Shown: positions 7,521 through 17,521 of the stretch, piece after piece
Numbering within the stretch: the stretch's first letter is position 1
How the letters are laid out: every line of letters begins with the position of its first letter
Assembly (NCBI RefSeq): GCF_900489465.1
Contig: NZ_UEFQ01000024.1
Location: 124,001 to 188,000 of the forward strand
Source of the DNA: Aequorivita sp. CIP111184
Lineage (GTDB): Bacteria; Bacteroidota; Bacteroidia; Flavobacteriales; Flavobacteriaceae
Direction of reading: 5' to 3'
DNA: 64,000 bases
Made by a program: the position numbers and the translations under genes
Notes under the pieces: generated by a model
The model's input: the letters and a program-made list of their open reading frames with translations, nothing else
Database searches by the model: none
Told to the model about the DNA's origin: nothing

Positions 7521-10500
7521 ATGGCAAAAAATTGCGAAAATAAATTCCTGATAAACCATAAGGGTACTGAACAAACCCAAAGATCAATCAGCGCCATGCT
7601 TCCTGAGAATCTGAATTTGAACGATTTTTCAACGGAAGACTGGATGAAATTTGCTTACAATTTTGCTTCAGAAGTGAATTATTTTTCAGTTGAAAATGCA
7701 ACAATTCCTTCAGGAAATTGGGAATCATTTTTTATTGAAAAAGATAAAATCAAAAATTTTCTTTCAAAAGCTGAAAACTCCAATAGCCTCTCCCCGCACC
7801 TAACGCTTTTTGTTTGTTTTCTGAAATTGCTTGAAATTTCAAAAGCACATTTTAATGCACTTACGAAAAGACATTTAGATTTCTATTATAACGAAATTCT
7901 TCAAATTGACAAAAAAGCTCCGGTTGCCGATAGTGTTCATCTAATTTTTGAATTGGCCAAGAATTTTACTGAATCCAAAATAGATGAACACACGCTACTG
8001 GAAGCCGGAAAAGATGCTTTGGGAAAACGCCTTCAATATGCAACTGACAAAGAAGTAGTAATTAACAAAGCAAGTGTCGCTGCAATAAAAAGTATTTACC
8101 ATCACAGAAAAACATATAATTTAAACCCAAATGAATTCAATGGGCTTTTCTCCGCTCCAATAGTAAATTCTGCAGATGGCAAAGGTGATCCATTTAAAAC
8201 CAATGCATATTGGTTGCCTTTTGGTTACCCAACGCATTTTAAACCTACAGTTCCTTTGGTAACGCCCAATTTGGGTTTTGCAATTGCTGCTCCTACTTTA
8301 AATTTAGCAGAAGGAGAACGTACTGTTCAATTTATTTTCAATCTTGAAAAATCAATTCCGGTTTTTAATATTTCAAATATTATTGAATGTATTGATGTTT
8401 TTGCAACGGGCGAAAACGGATGGTTGGGACCGTTTAAAATTTCAGCTTCTGTCAATGGTTTTACATCTTCCATTGGTAATAAAACAATTCAACTTTGTTT
8501 AAAAATCGATAAAACCGAAAAAGCAATCGTTTCCTATAATAAAGAAATTCACAAAGAAAATTTTGAAACCGAACAACCTGTATTTCGTTTTCTTCTGAAA
8601 ACAAAACAACCAGAATTCAGCATAGGTTATAAATTATATACTGAACTGCTTCAGAAAAAAATAAAAAAAGTAACCGTAAAAGTTTCGGTTTCGGAAGCTG
8701 AAAAATTGGAGTTAAAAAATGATTTTGGAAGTCTTGCTGCTGACAAACCTTTCTTTCCCTTCGGAACGCAGCCGATGGAACGTTCGGCGTTTTATATTGA
8801 TTATCCCGAAATGTTCAGTAAAAAGTGGGATACAGTTTCGCTTCACGCTTCGTGGTTAAACACACCCGCAGATTTTAAACAACATTATATTGCCTATAGA
8901 AAGGACGATACTAATTTCAATCTTTCACCCAAACTATATTATCAAACCGTTTATTTCGGTTTTAATGCAACAACAAAAAAGTATTTAGAACCAAGCGGAT
9001 CGAAATTTGGGCCAACCTCAAGTCCGAGCAATCTTTACGTAACAGGAAACGATTATTTTAAAGTAAAGGTTTCCATTGAAAACAATGAAAATTTGGTAAC
9101 AGTAAATGACGCTTCTAAACTTTTCACAAAAAATGGGGAAATATTTGAAAGCAATCTAGCAATAAATAATGCAAATTATACAACTGTGGAAAATGGCCCA
9201 ATAAAACTTTCCTTAAACCAATCGTTTTTGCATGCTTTGTTTCCAAAAGTTTATGCACTTGCTCTTTCCACGGAAGAAGATACAGTATTGCCAAACGAGC
9301 CTTATACTCCAATAATTGAAAAAATGGAGCTTTCTTATACTGCAAGTCAAGAAGTAGATTTTGGTATTTCACAAACTCCAAATCTTGAAAAAATCCAACT
9401 TTTTCACGAACATCCTTTTGGGCAGGCGGAAACTTCCGAAACTTTGTTCCCAACCTATTGCGCGGGCGGCGAACTTTATATTGGGCTCGAAAATACTGAA
9501 GCTTTACAGCAAGTCCAGCTTTTGTTTCAATTATTGGAAGGAACAGAAAATCCATTGGCAGAACCTTTTTCTTCTTCGGAAAAAATTTCTTGGGCTGTTC
9601 TTTCAAAAAATTCCTGGATGGAACTTTCGAGCGATTATCTATTGGGAAATACGACCGATAATTTCCTTAAAACAGGAATCGTAACCATTACAATTCCACG
9701 GGAAGCAACAAATAATAATACACTGCTGAATTCAGGTTTGGTTTGGCTACGTGCGAAAAGCCCGAAAAATTTTGATGCGGTTTGTAGATTTATAAATATT
9801 CACGCACAAGTTATTACATCAACTTTCGTCGATAACGGCAATGAACTTTCGCATCTTGAAAACGGATTGCCTGCGGAAACAATCAGCAAACTTACCGAGC
9901 GAGATTCAGCAATAAAAAAAGTTTTGCAGCCCTACAATTCCTTCGGCGGAAAATCCGAGGAAAGCGATGAAAGCTACTATCGCCGTGTGAGCGAACGGAT
10001 TCGCCATCGCGATCGCGCTATATCATTATGGGATTACGAGCATTTAATTCTTGAAAAATTTCCAGAAGTTTATAAAGTAAAATGTCTAAATCATACAAAA
10101 GACAATGACTATCATTCAACCGGAAGTGTTACTGTTGTTGTAATTCCCGATATTCAAAATAACAACGCTTTTGATGTTTTTCAACCTCGCTTGAGTACAG
10201 CAAAGCGTAACGAAGTTCAAAATTATATCAATGAACTGAACACATTTTTCGTTTCGGGAGAAATTATAAATCCCGATTACGAAGAAGTTGAGGTTACCCT
10301 CGGCGTAAAATTTAATGTTGGTTTTGATGAAAATTTTTATACCAAACAATTGGAGGAAGACATCAAAAAATACCTTTCACCTTGGGCATATTCTGAAACT
10401 TCAATATTAAATTTCGGCGTTGCCTTTCACAAAAATAAATTGATTTCCTATATGGAAAATCAACCGTATGTTGATTTTTTGGATAATGTAATTGTGAAAC

Positions 10501-10658
10501 ACAGAACTTCTGAAACAGCTGTTTATATTGAAAAAACTAATGTAATTCCATCGAGTCCGAAAGCGATTTTAGTTTCGGCAAAAAAGCATTTTATAACAGC
10601 GGTCCAATCAAAATGCAGTGTACAAACTCCTAAAAAACCTGTGGTATGTCTTCCGTAA
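7521..10658 (+). CDS. Baseplate J/gp47-like wedge protein (Afp11-like)
   Basis: A 1045 aa cytoplasmic-type protein with no signal peptide. The baseplate J-like region lies near residues 810-990: SDESYYRRVSERIRHRDRAI, then LWDYEHLILEKFPEVYKVKC and a later LGVKFNVGFDENF. Its large size matches Afp11/Pvc11, the main wedge subunit. The N-terminal half is variable and rich in strands, probably decorating the baseplate periphery. The stop overlaps the next start by 13 bp, indicating coupled translation of the two wedge partners. Confidence in the family is high; the detailed architecture is inferred from Afp. Confidence 0.92.
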   Translation: MAKNCENKFLINHKGTEQTQRSISAMLPENLNLNDFSTEDWMKFAYNFASEVNYFSVENATIPSGNWESFFIEKDKIKNFLSKAENSNSLSPHLTLFVCFLKLLEISKAHFNALTKRHLDFYYNEILQIDKKAPVADSVHLIFELAKNFTESKIDEHTLLEAGKDALGKRLQYATDKEVVINKASVAAIKSIYHHRKTYNLNPNEFNGLFSAPIVNSADGKGDPFKTNAYWLPFGYPTHFKPTVPLVTPNLGFAIAAPTLNLAEGERTVQFIFNLEKSIPVFNISNIIECIDVFATGENGWLGPFKISASVNGFTSSIGNKTIQLCLKIDKTEKAIVSYNKEIHKENFETEQPVFRFLLKTKQPEFSIGYKLYTELLQKKIKKVTVKVSVSEAEKLELKNDFGSLAADKPFFPFGTQPMERSAFYIDYPEMFSKKWDTVSLHASWLNTPADFKQHYIAYRKDDTNFNLSPKLYYQTVYFGFNATTKKYLEPSGSKFGPTSSPSNLYVTGNDYFKVKVSIENNENLVTVNDASKLFTKNGEIFESNLAINNANYTTVENGPIKLSLNQSFLHALFPKVYALALSTEEDTVLPNEPYTPIIEKMELSYTASQEVDFGISQTPNLEKIQLFHEHPFGQAETSETLFPTYCAGGELYIGLENTEALQQVQLLFQLLEGTENPLAEPFSSSEKISWAVLSKNSWMELSSDYLLGNTTDNFLKTGIVTITIPREATNNNTLLNSGLVWLRAKSPKNFDAVCRFINIHAQVITSTFVDNGNELSHLENGLPAETISKLTERDSAIKKVLQPYNSFGGKSEESDESYYRRVSERIRHRDRAISLWDYEHLILEKFPEVYKVKCLNHTKDNDYHSTGSVTVVVIPDIQNNNAFDVFQPRLSTAKRNEVQNYINELNTFFVSGEIINPDYEEVEVTLGVKFNVGFDENFYTKQLEEDIKKYLSPWAYSETSILNFGVAFHKNKLISYMENQPYVDFLDNVIVKHRTSETAVYIEKTNVIPSSPKAILVSAKKHFITAVQSKCSVQTPKKPVVCLP

Positions 10659-13306
10659 AAACATACAGCACCATTGCAAAGAATACGTCCACGCAGGACG
10701 ATCTTGATTATGAATTCCTTCGAAAAAAAGGAATTGAATACATCGAGTCTTTGGGAAGTGGTTTGTGGACAGACTACAACGCGCACGATCCGGGAATCAC
10801 AATTTTAGAAGTTTTGTGCTACGCGATTACCGATTTGGGGGCGCGGCTTTCCCTTCCGCTGGAAAATATTTTAGCTGAAGAAAACAATCCAAGTTTTTTA
10901 AACGACCAATTTCTGACCGCTGAAAATGCTCTTCCAATAAAGCCTGTAGCTGCGCTGGATTATCGAAAACTGTTTATAGATATTGAAGGTGTAAAAAATG
11001 CGTGGCTGAAAAAACACGAAAAGAAAGTGTATGCCAATTGCAAGGAAAATAAGCTTTCATACAGACCTTTTGAAATAAAAGAAAAATATAAAAAGGAATT
11101 CAATTTAAATGGATTGTATGATGTTTTGATTGAATTGGATGCGCTCGACCCAGAGATTTTTAACACTGAAACGAAACAGAATAAAGAAATAAAACGCCTA
11201 AAAGAAGAAATTCGAACAGTCTATCACGCAAATAGGAATCTTTGCGAAGATATTGTTGAAATTGAAGAAGTCGAAAACCATCCCATTGCTGTTTGCGCTA
11301 TCGTAGAACTTAAGCCCGAAGTTGATGAAGACAAAGTACACGCTGAAATTTTATATACTATTGACGAATATTTATCGCCTTCCCTCCGCTTCTATTCGCT
11401 GAAAGAAATGCTGGAAAAAGGTTATGCTTCCGATGAAATTTTTAACGGTCCGCTTTTGAATAATGGATTTATTGATAATTCTGAACTTCGAAAAACAGAA
11501 CTTCGTAAAGAAGTTCGGTTGACTGATTTGATTGATTTAATCCAAAAAATCGAGGGCGTTGATCTTATTCGGGATATAACAATCAATAATTGCGATGGAA
11601 AAAATGAGACCAAAAAAATATGGAATCTCTGCATTCCCGCTGGTAAAAAGCCGAAACGTTGCGATAAAAGTTCGTTCAGTTATTATAAAGGATTTCTTCC
11701 GCTGAACATAAATAAAAAGGCGGTTGAGGATTATCTGGATGCAATTTACGATGAAATTGAAGCTAATATTCTCGACATCGCTTCACAAAAAAAAACGTTG
11801 GAATTGCCCCATGGAAGTTATTCAGGCATTGGCGATTACAGTACTATCCAAAACGATTTTCCCGAAGTTTACGGCGTTGGAGAACTTGGCGTAAAAAGCA
11901 CAGCAACTATTGCGGACAGAGCAAAAGTGAAACAATTGAAATCTTACCTTTTATTTTTTGATCAGATCTTCGCAAGCTATTTCGCACACTTAAAAAACGT
12001 AAAAGACATTTTTTCAATCAATGGAGAACTTGACAAAAGTTACTTCACGCAAATGGTTGAAAATGTAAAAGATCTTTCGGAATTGGTTTCTGCCAATTAT
12101 TCTTCGGATGAAAATATTACAGATATTTTGTTTTCAGATCTTGATGACAAAGTTGTGCGCAGAAACAAAATGCTAGACCATTTGCTTTCGCGTTTTGCAG
12201 AAAATTTCAGTGAATATGCTTTTTTGATGAAGCAGTTGTACGGCAGCAATACCGATGAAGCAGTAATTAAAACGAAGGAACGTTTTCTTCAACAATATGG
12301 AATGATAGGTTGCGAGCGGCCTTTGAGTTTTAATTATTACGAACAAGAAGATGCCGATTTGTGGGATACGGGAAATGTTTCGGCCTTTCAAAAACGGATT
12401 GCGCTTTTAAGCGGCAACCCAAATTATTTCCGAAGAAATTTTTCTGACGATCCTTTGGAAATTTATGAAGAAATCGATACCGATGGAATTATTGAATATC
12501 GTTTTCGTTTCCGAAGCAAAAACAAGGAAATACTATCATCTTCCAGCAAGCATTACCACAATTTGGCTTCGCTTTACAAGGAAATTTTAGATGTGAAAAA
12601 TTACGGACGTTTTGCCGAAAACTATGAAATAAAGGTAAATGTCGCTGGTAAATTTTATTTCAACCTTACCAATCCGAACATTTCTATTACTACAGATGAA
12701 GATCACGTAATTGCTAGAAAAATTTCAAGCTATGCAACACAGTCGGCGGCTGAAACTGCAATTGTGAAAACCGTTGCATTTGTAAACACGCTCGATTTTA
12801 ACGAAGGAATGTACGTTATTGAACACATTCTGCTTCGTCCCGACGTAACAACCGATACAGCGCCGGAAAATACATTTTTGCCTATCTGCACGGACAATTG
12901 TGAAGACTGTGAAGGCATTGACCCGTATTCTTTTAGGGTTTCCATCGTTTTGCCTGGTTGGACCGAACGTTACAGCAATGTGGATTTTAGAAGATTTTTG
13001 GAGGAAATGATTCAAAAGGAATTGCCATCACACATTTTGGCAAAAATCTGTTGGATTGGTTATCCAAAAAGTTATGACACCAAAGGCGACGAAAATGAAA
13101 TGGTGGAATTGGAAGAAGCCTACAAAGCTTGGCTCCTTGCAAAAACTGATATAGACCAAAAACAACCTACCACAAAACTTAAACGTCTCATAAAAATAAT
13201 GAGCACGCTCCACACAATTTATACACAAGGAAAGCTTCACGATTGTGATGATGACGAAGAACAACAAGATATTATCCTGGGCAGGACCAACCTAGGCAAA
13301 CTTTAA
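10646..13306 (+). CDS. Second large baseplate wedge protein (Afp12-like)
   Basis: An 886 aa protein. Its N-terminal signature is WTDYNAHDPGITILEVLCYA and TDLGARLSLPLENIL, which is typical of Afp12-like CIS baseplate components that pair with the gp47-like protein. A C-terminal block contains a conserved FVNTLDFNEGMYVIEHILLRP, with cysteines in the following segment (ICTDNCEDCEG) that could bind a metal. It overlaps the upstream gene by 13 bp and ends 11 bp before the next unknown gene. The wedge role follows from family knowledge. Confidence 0.88.
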   Translation: MSSVKTYSTIAKNTSTQDDLDYEFLRKKGIEYIESLGSGLWTDYNAHDPGITILEVLCYAITDLGARLSLPLENILAEENNPSFLNDQFLTAENALPIKPVAALDYRKLFIDIEGVKNAWLKKHEKKVYANCKENKLSYRPFEIKEKYKKEFNLNGLYDVLIELDALDPEIFNTETKQNKEIKRLKEEIRTVYHANRNLCEDIVEIEEVENHPIAVCAIVELKPEVDEDKVHAEILYTIDEYLSPSLRFYSLKEMLEKGYASDEIFNGPLLNNGFIDNSELRKTELRKEVRLTDLIDLIQKIEGVDLIRDITINNCDGKNETKKIWNLCIPAGKKPKRCDKSSFSYYKGFLPLNINKKAVEDYLDAIYDEIEANILDIASQKKTLELPHGSYSGIGDYSTIQNDFPEVYGVGELGVKSTATIADRAKVKQLKSYLLFFDQIFASYFAHLKNVKDIFSINGELDKSYFTQMVENVKDLSELVSANYSSDENITDILFSDLDDKVVRRNKMLDHLLSRFAENFSEYAFLMKQLYGSNTDEAVIKTKERFLQQYGMIGCERPLSFNYYEQEDADLWDTGNVSAFQKRIALLSGNPNYFRRNFSDDPLEIYEEIDTDGIIEYRFRFRSKNKEILSSSSKHYHNLASLYKEILDVKNYGRFAENYEIKVNVAGKFYFNLTNPNISITTDEDHVIARKISSYATQSAAETAIVKTVAFVNTLDFNEGMYVIEHILLRPDVTTDTAPENTFLPICTDNCEDCEGIDPYSFRVSIVLPGWTERYSNVDFRRFLEEMIQKELPSHILAKICWIGYPKSYDTKGDENEMVELEEAYKAWLLAKTDIDQKQPTTKLKRLIKIMSTLHTIYTQGKLHDCDDDEEQQDIILGRTNLGKL

Positions 13307-13317
13307 ATACCAAAGTT

Positions 13318-15942
13318 ATGAGCACTAAATTAATGGAGATTACTCCACAATACCGCTCCTTCGTGGACGACCAAGTACTGACCTCCGGGCAGCTAAACGA
13401 ATTTATTGAATATTTTGAAGATCAAGACCGGTTGACGCGTGTATGCCTTGTGGGCGTTGGCGTAGCTTGTGGTTTTAAGGTTTCAGTGAATAATCAAAAT
13501 TCGTTAATAACTATTACGCAGGGTTGTGGCGTTACGACCGATGGTGACTTGCTTAAACTTCAAAAAAGTATTAAGGATTCTTCCGATACTTCCATTGTTT
13601 TGGAAAGCATTAAATATTCACATTTTCGGGATTTTGAGGATGATAAAGCGAAATACAAACACTTCAAAAATGGAAATGCAACCATTGATCTTTGGGAATT
13701 GATTCCGCAGGAAAAAGTAGATTTGGAAGCTGGTCACCTTTCAATTAATTCAGAATTGCTCAATGAAAAAGTTGTCGTTCTTTATTTGGAATGTTTTCCG
13801 AAAGAACCAGATATCTGCACAACAACAAATTGCGATAATCAAGGTCAGCCAAATGTTCAAAATTTAAGAATACTGTTAATAGATAAAGAAGACGTTAAAA
13901 ATATAGTAAATACAGAAGATGGAATTTTCACGAAGCACAATGTTTACGAAGCATTTACGAATCTTCCGCAAACTGCTGTTCCAAAAGTAATTTTGAATGG
14001 GAACAATACGAGTTCCTATACAAAATTAGCTGCCGCTTATAAATCAGCGATAACTTCCTCAAAAAACAATTTGCATTCTGCGTTTACAGAAATGTTTCAA
14101 GGTTTTTCCGAAATACTCGGTATTTTGGACGGCACTTCAAATACGATGTTGAACCAAATAACAAATTTGGATGATTTCAATACAAATGAAAAAGTTCAAT
14201 ATCGCTATAATTTGGTAAAAGATTTAACTGACACATACAATGAATTGGCCGACATTCTTCTAAAATTAAAAACTGAATGTTGCCCAAATATTGAAGCATT
14301 TCCGAAGCATTTATTGCTTGGCGCACTTTCTTCCGAAGAAATTTATCCAGAATTGCGACACGATTTTTACAATTCGCCCACAAATAATGAATACGCAAAA
14401 TACCTTAAAATGGCGAAAAGTTTGGTTCAGCGTTTGATTTTGGTTTTAGACAATTTCAATCTTTCCAATGAAAATCAAATAGATATTACACCTTCCAAAA
14501 CTTGTGGGAATTTAGGCGAAAAAGCCATCCCAGTTTATTACGAAGTTGACAATGAAATACTAACTGCGTGGGATTTCAATAAAACAGAAAACTACAAACA
14601 GCGATATAATGTAAGCTTTCACAAAGAAAATCTTGCGCCGAATAGTTGGGTGCAAAATCCACTGAATTTTGAATTGGATTGCAACGATTTTTATAGAATT
14701 GAAGGGCATTTTGGGCATCCTGCGCAGGACAGCCGAAATGCTATCAATGGTTTAAAGAATGACCATGCTTTGGATTTTGACTGTTTGCTTTTCGACCTTC
14801 AAAAAGACCAACAAGCATTTACTTCGTTTTTAAAGGAAAATCCTTCAATAAGCCACAAAGGCGGCGTTCAAAAAGGCGGAACCTTTGTTTTGGTTTCTGA
14901 AAGGGAAAACGTGGTGGCAGATTTTTGTATTTCAAATAAAATTAGCGCTTCTTCCGATGGTTGTTGTTCGTTGATGGAATGTACCTATCCATGGATTAGT
15001 TCGCTGAAATATATGAACAATCTTTCACGAAGTTTAAAAGGAACGCAAAGCCGAAGAAGCCCGATGCCGAAAAATTATATTCTTCAAATTATTGAATACA
15101 GAATAAACGGCGAACCGCTTATAAATACAACTACGACGATAACAATTCCTTTAGAACAAATTTTCCTTCGAAGAATTCACGCCGTAACCGAAGCACTGAA
15201 CAAAAAATTTGATAAAGGAGTTGTTTTCGATTATAATGAAAGTCAGAAAAGGCTTGTCATCACACGTGCTAAAGAAGATACATACACAATTCGCCTGCGC
15301 GAGATTTCACAGGCAAATAATAATGCGATTTATACATATAGCAACAGTGGATTGTTTCGAAATAATAAAATTTTCCGTCCAGATGCAATGCGTTGCCGCG
15401 ATTTAAAAAGCTATCGTGAAACTTTTTACCAAAAATTACATGCAAAAATTGCACCCGTGAATAAAGATGATGATTATGGAACATTTGATGAGAAATGGGC
15501 AAAATGGAGTTATTTGACTGAACGTTTAATAAACAATGCAGTTATTAGACAAGCTGGTTTAACACGGATGATTTCTACATCTACACAATTGCCACCAGAA
15601 ATCCGAACATTGGTTCAAACTATAAAAAGAGATTTCCAAGCTTCGGGAACGGGCATAAATCTTCAATTCCGATTGGATGGTGATTGGGTGAATGGTACTT
15701 GGGTAAATAAGTTTATGTTGGATCATCACAGAGCTAACAAGAAAAACACCCACGATGATATTGTTTTGTTTGTAAACTTGAGGAAATTCCTTCACAACGA
15801 AACTGGGGTTACAAAACTGTCTATTTATATTCCAAATTTTGATTATTCGCAAATTTTAGATGCTTCAATAGCGAAATACAAAACTGTAGCCGATTTCTAT
15901 TTTGGAGCACAACCAACGGGAGAAAATTTTATAACACTATGA
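13318..15942 (+). CDS. Unknown large eCIS protein, 874 aa
   Basis: I do not recognise a named domain. The start, MSTKLMEITPQYRSFVDDQV, resembles the neighbouring baseplate proteins only in style. An early cysteine/glycine-rich beta segment (about 45-80: VGVGVACGFKVSV, ITQGCGVTTDGD) is followed by a helical region (about 230-380) and a strand-rich C-terminal half. There is no signal peptide or membrane helix. It occupies the position between the Afp12-like protein and the tape-measure gene where Afp clusters carry the tail fibre (Afp13). It is not a recognisable collagen-like or adenovirus-type fibre. A baseplate periphery, cage or receptor-contact role is possible. Confidence 0.75.
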   Translation: MSTKLMEITPQYRSFVDDQVLTSGQLNEFIEYFEDQDRLTRVCLVGVGVACGFKVSVNNQNSLITITQGCGVTTDGDLLKLQKSIKDSSDTSIVLESIKYSHFRDFEDDKAKYKHFKNGNATIDLWELIPQEKVDLEAGHLSINSELLNEKVVVLYLECFPKEPDICTTTNCDNQGQPNVQNLRILLIDKEDVKNIVNTEDGIFTKHNVYEAFTNLPQTAVPKVILNGNNTSSYTKLAAAYKSAITSSKNNLHSAFTEMFQGFSEILGILDGTSNTMLNQITNLDDFNTNEKVQYRYNLVKDLTDTYNELADILLKLKTECCPNIEAFPKHLLLGALSSEEIYPELRHDFYNSPTNNEYAKYLKMAKSLVQRLILVLDNFNLSNENQIDITPSKTCGNLGEKAIPVYYEVDNEILTAWDFNKTENYKQRYNVSFHKENLAPNSWVQNPLNFELDCNDFYRIEGHFGHPAQDSRNAINGLKNDHALDFDCLLFDLQKDQQAFTSFLKENPSISHKGGVQKGGTFVLVSERENVVADFCISNKISASSDGCCSLMECTYPWISSLKYMNNLSRSLKGTQSRRSPMPKNYILQIIEYRINGEPLINTTTTITIPLEQIFLRRIHAVTEALNKKFDKGVVFDYNESQKRLVITRAKEDTYTIRLREISQANNNAIYTYSNSGLFRNNKIFRPDAMRCRDLKSYRETFYQKLHAKIAPVNKDDDYGTFDEKWAKWSYLTERLINNAVIRQAGLTRMISTSTQLPPEIRTLVQTIKRDFQASGTGINLQFRLDGDWVNGTWVNKFMLDHHRANKKNTHDDIVLFVNLRKFLHNETGVTKLSIYIPNFDYSQILDASIAKYKTVADFYFGAQPTGENFITL

Positions 15943-16046
15943 AAGGAATAGTTCTAAATATCGCAAAAAAAGAAGGGTATCAGTCGGTAAAATTGTACAA
16001 TCCGAATGATACCCCTATGGGTAAACAAGATAAGAAAAAGGACTAA
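15939..16046 (+). CDS. 35-aa mini-ORF coupled to the 874-aa gene
   Basis: The ATG sits inside an ATGA overlap with the stop of the 874 aa gene. It opens a 35-codon frame that begins MKGIVLNIAKKEGYQSVKLY and ends with a lysine-rich tail, TPMGKQDKKKD. The overlap is the classical geometry of translational coupling, which makes it more likely to be a real gene than a random ORF. The frame is basic and has no membrane segment. It has no named family that I know and could be a small structural or chaperone peptide. Confidence 0.5.
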   Translation: MKGIVLNIAKKEGYQSVKLYNPNDTPMGKQDKKKD

Positions 16047-16191
16047 CAAGATTGAACAAAAGGAACGAATGTAAATAACAATCGAAAGAACTAAAGCACA
16101 AACTATAAAAGAACTAAAACTACACTATAACAACCCAGTAATTCATCTCTGAATCGAAAAGTAAATATAAGCCTAAAAAACTAAATAACAA
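16047..16191 (+). other. Non-coding A-rich gap before the tape-measure gene
   Basis: This 145-bp stretch is very A-rich, with repeats of GAAC(A/T)AAA-type words. I see no ORF, no TAnnTTTG promoter and no strong hairpin. It is the longest gap in the eCIS operon and separates the structural block from the tape-measure, cargo and ATPase block. Confidence 0.5.
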
Positions 16192-17517
16192 ATGATTGCA
16201 CAAAAGAATATCATTAAAAAAGTGAAAATTGGAGTAAATACTTCTTCACTTGAAAATGGTTTGCAATTTAAGGATGGATTAGATTCTTTTTTTAAAGAAG
16301 AAATCTTTCCGGAAATGGACATCTATTTTAAATCACTTCAAAATAATAGTACAAAAATTTATCGAATTGAAAATATCTCAATAGAAATTTCCTTAAAGGA
16401 AAATGATTCTATGGAAGATTTAAAGTTTTTAATTATTAAGGAGTTAAAAAACAAAATTAAAGATGAAAATATTTCGATAGAAGAACTGGGACATGTTAAG
16501 ATTATTTCTTTCAAACAAAATGAAACCGAAGCATTCTTTTTCTTTTTAGAAAATGGACACCTACCCTGGTGGTTTGAACCAAAACCTAACTTCTGGGATG
16601 AGTTTTTTGAAAATTTTGAATATCAAAATGAAGTTTCAGAAAAGTTTAAACGGCTTTTATTATACACAGAAACTCGCAAAAGATTAGTCTTTCAGTTTAA
16701 TGATAAACAGTTATCTAAACTGGTTTCCGAAGTATTGAATGTAAAAATTGAAACTTTTAATACGAATATTATTAAAGAATATAGATTTCAATTTTGGGAA
16801 TCTATTCTTCATTACTCACTTTTTAAAAATGAGAAAGAAATTGAAAAAATATTTCGAAATATTCCTTCTAAGGATATTGCGAGAATACTAGAAATTTCAA
16901 AGAATATTTTCAGATTAAATATTCCTTTTTATGCAAAAAAGGTTCAAAAGAAAAATGCCAATCATACAATTTTATTTAAAGATGAAAAAAAACAAAAAGT
17001 AGTTGATTTTAATTTTGGAGAAGAAGGTATTTTAATAAAAAACGCAGGATTTATATTGCTTCATCCATTCTTAGAAATGTTTTTTGATAAAATGGATTTC
17101 CTTGAGGAAAAACTTATTAAACCAGGGAAAATTGATGAAGCAATACATTTGCTTCACTATTTAGCCACAGGCAAAGAACAAGCTTATGAACACGAATTAA
17201 TTTTCGAAAAATTCCTTTGTAATGTTCCTATTCACCAGCCCATAAGTAGAAATATCGTCTTATCTAAAGAAAGAAAAATGGCTTGTGAAGTATTGTTGGA
17301 ATCAGTACTTGTCCATTGGAAAGCACTCAAAAGCAATTCTACACAAATTCTTCAAAATGAGTTTTTACAACGCGAAGGAAAACTTACTGTTACAAATGAA
17401 AAGCAAACACTATATATTCAACGTAAAACACAGGATATTTTATTGGACAAATTGCCTTGGAATATTCATTTAATAAAAATTCCTTGGAAGAAAAAAATCC
17501 TTTTTGTGGAATGGTAA
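16192..17517 (+). CDS. Contractile injection system tape-measure protein (Afp14-like)
   Basis: A 441 aa protein with the CIS_TMP-type N-terminus: QKNIIKKVKIGVNTSS, then LQFKDGLDSFFKEEIFPEMD and YRIENISIEISL. A middle block reads GIL(I)KNAGFILLHPFLEMFF. A late HLLHYLATGKEQAYEHELIFE motif is conserved in this family. Such proteins set particle length and nucleate the sheath and tube in Afp. The gene ends 4 bp before the start of the DUF4157 protein. No coiled-coil repeats of the long phage type are visible, as expected for this family. Confidence 0.85.
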   Translation: MIAQKNIIKKVKIGVNTSSLENGLQFKDGLDSFFKEEIFPEMDIYFKSLQNNSTKIYRIENISIEISLKENDSMEDLKFLIIKELKNKIKDENISIEELGHVKIISFKQNETEAFFFFLENGHLPWWFEPKPNFWDEFFENFEYQNEVSEKFKRLLLYTETRKRLVFQFNDKQLSKLVSEVLNVKIETFNTNIIKEYRFQFWESILHYSLFKNEKEIEKIFRNIPSKDIARILEISKNIFRLNIPFYAKKVQKKNANHTILFKDEKKQKVVDFNFGEEGILIKNAGFILLHPFLEMFFDKMDFLEEKLIKPGKIDEAIHLLHYLATGKEQAYEHELIFEKFLCNVPIHQPISRNIVLSKERKMACEVLLESVLVHWKALKSNSTQILQNEFLQREGKLTVTNEKQTLYIQRKTQDILLDKLPWNIHLIKIPWKKKILFVEW

Positions 17518-17521
17518 AATA

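Noticed and set aside
9124-9606. Minus-strand open frame of 160 codons inside the baseplate J-like gene
   Set aside because: It is antisense to a well-supported gene and its translation is lysine-rich low-complexity, typical of a shadow frame.
1784-10658. Sheath, tube, gp25 and baseplate J genes suggest a Myoviridae prophage
   Set aside because: No capsid, portal, terminase, integrase, holin or attachment sites were seen, and the DUF4255, CIS tape-measure, DUF4157 and AAA+ genes mark an eCIS.
17504-17521. Alternative TTG start for the DUF4157 protein
   Set aside because: It lies inside the end of the tape-measure gene and adds six residues with no support; ATG 17522 is better.
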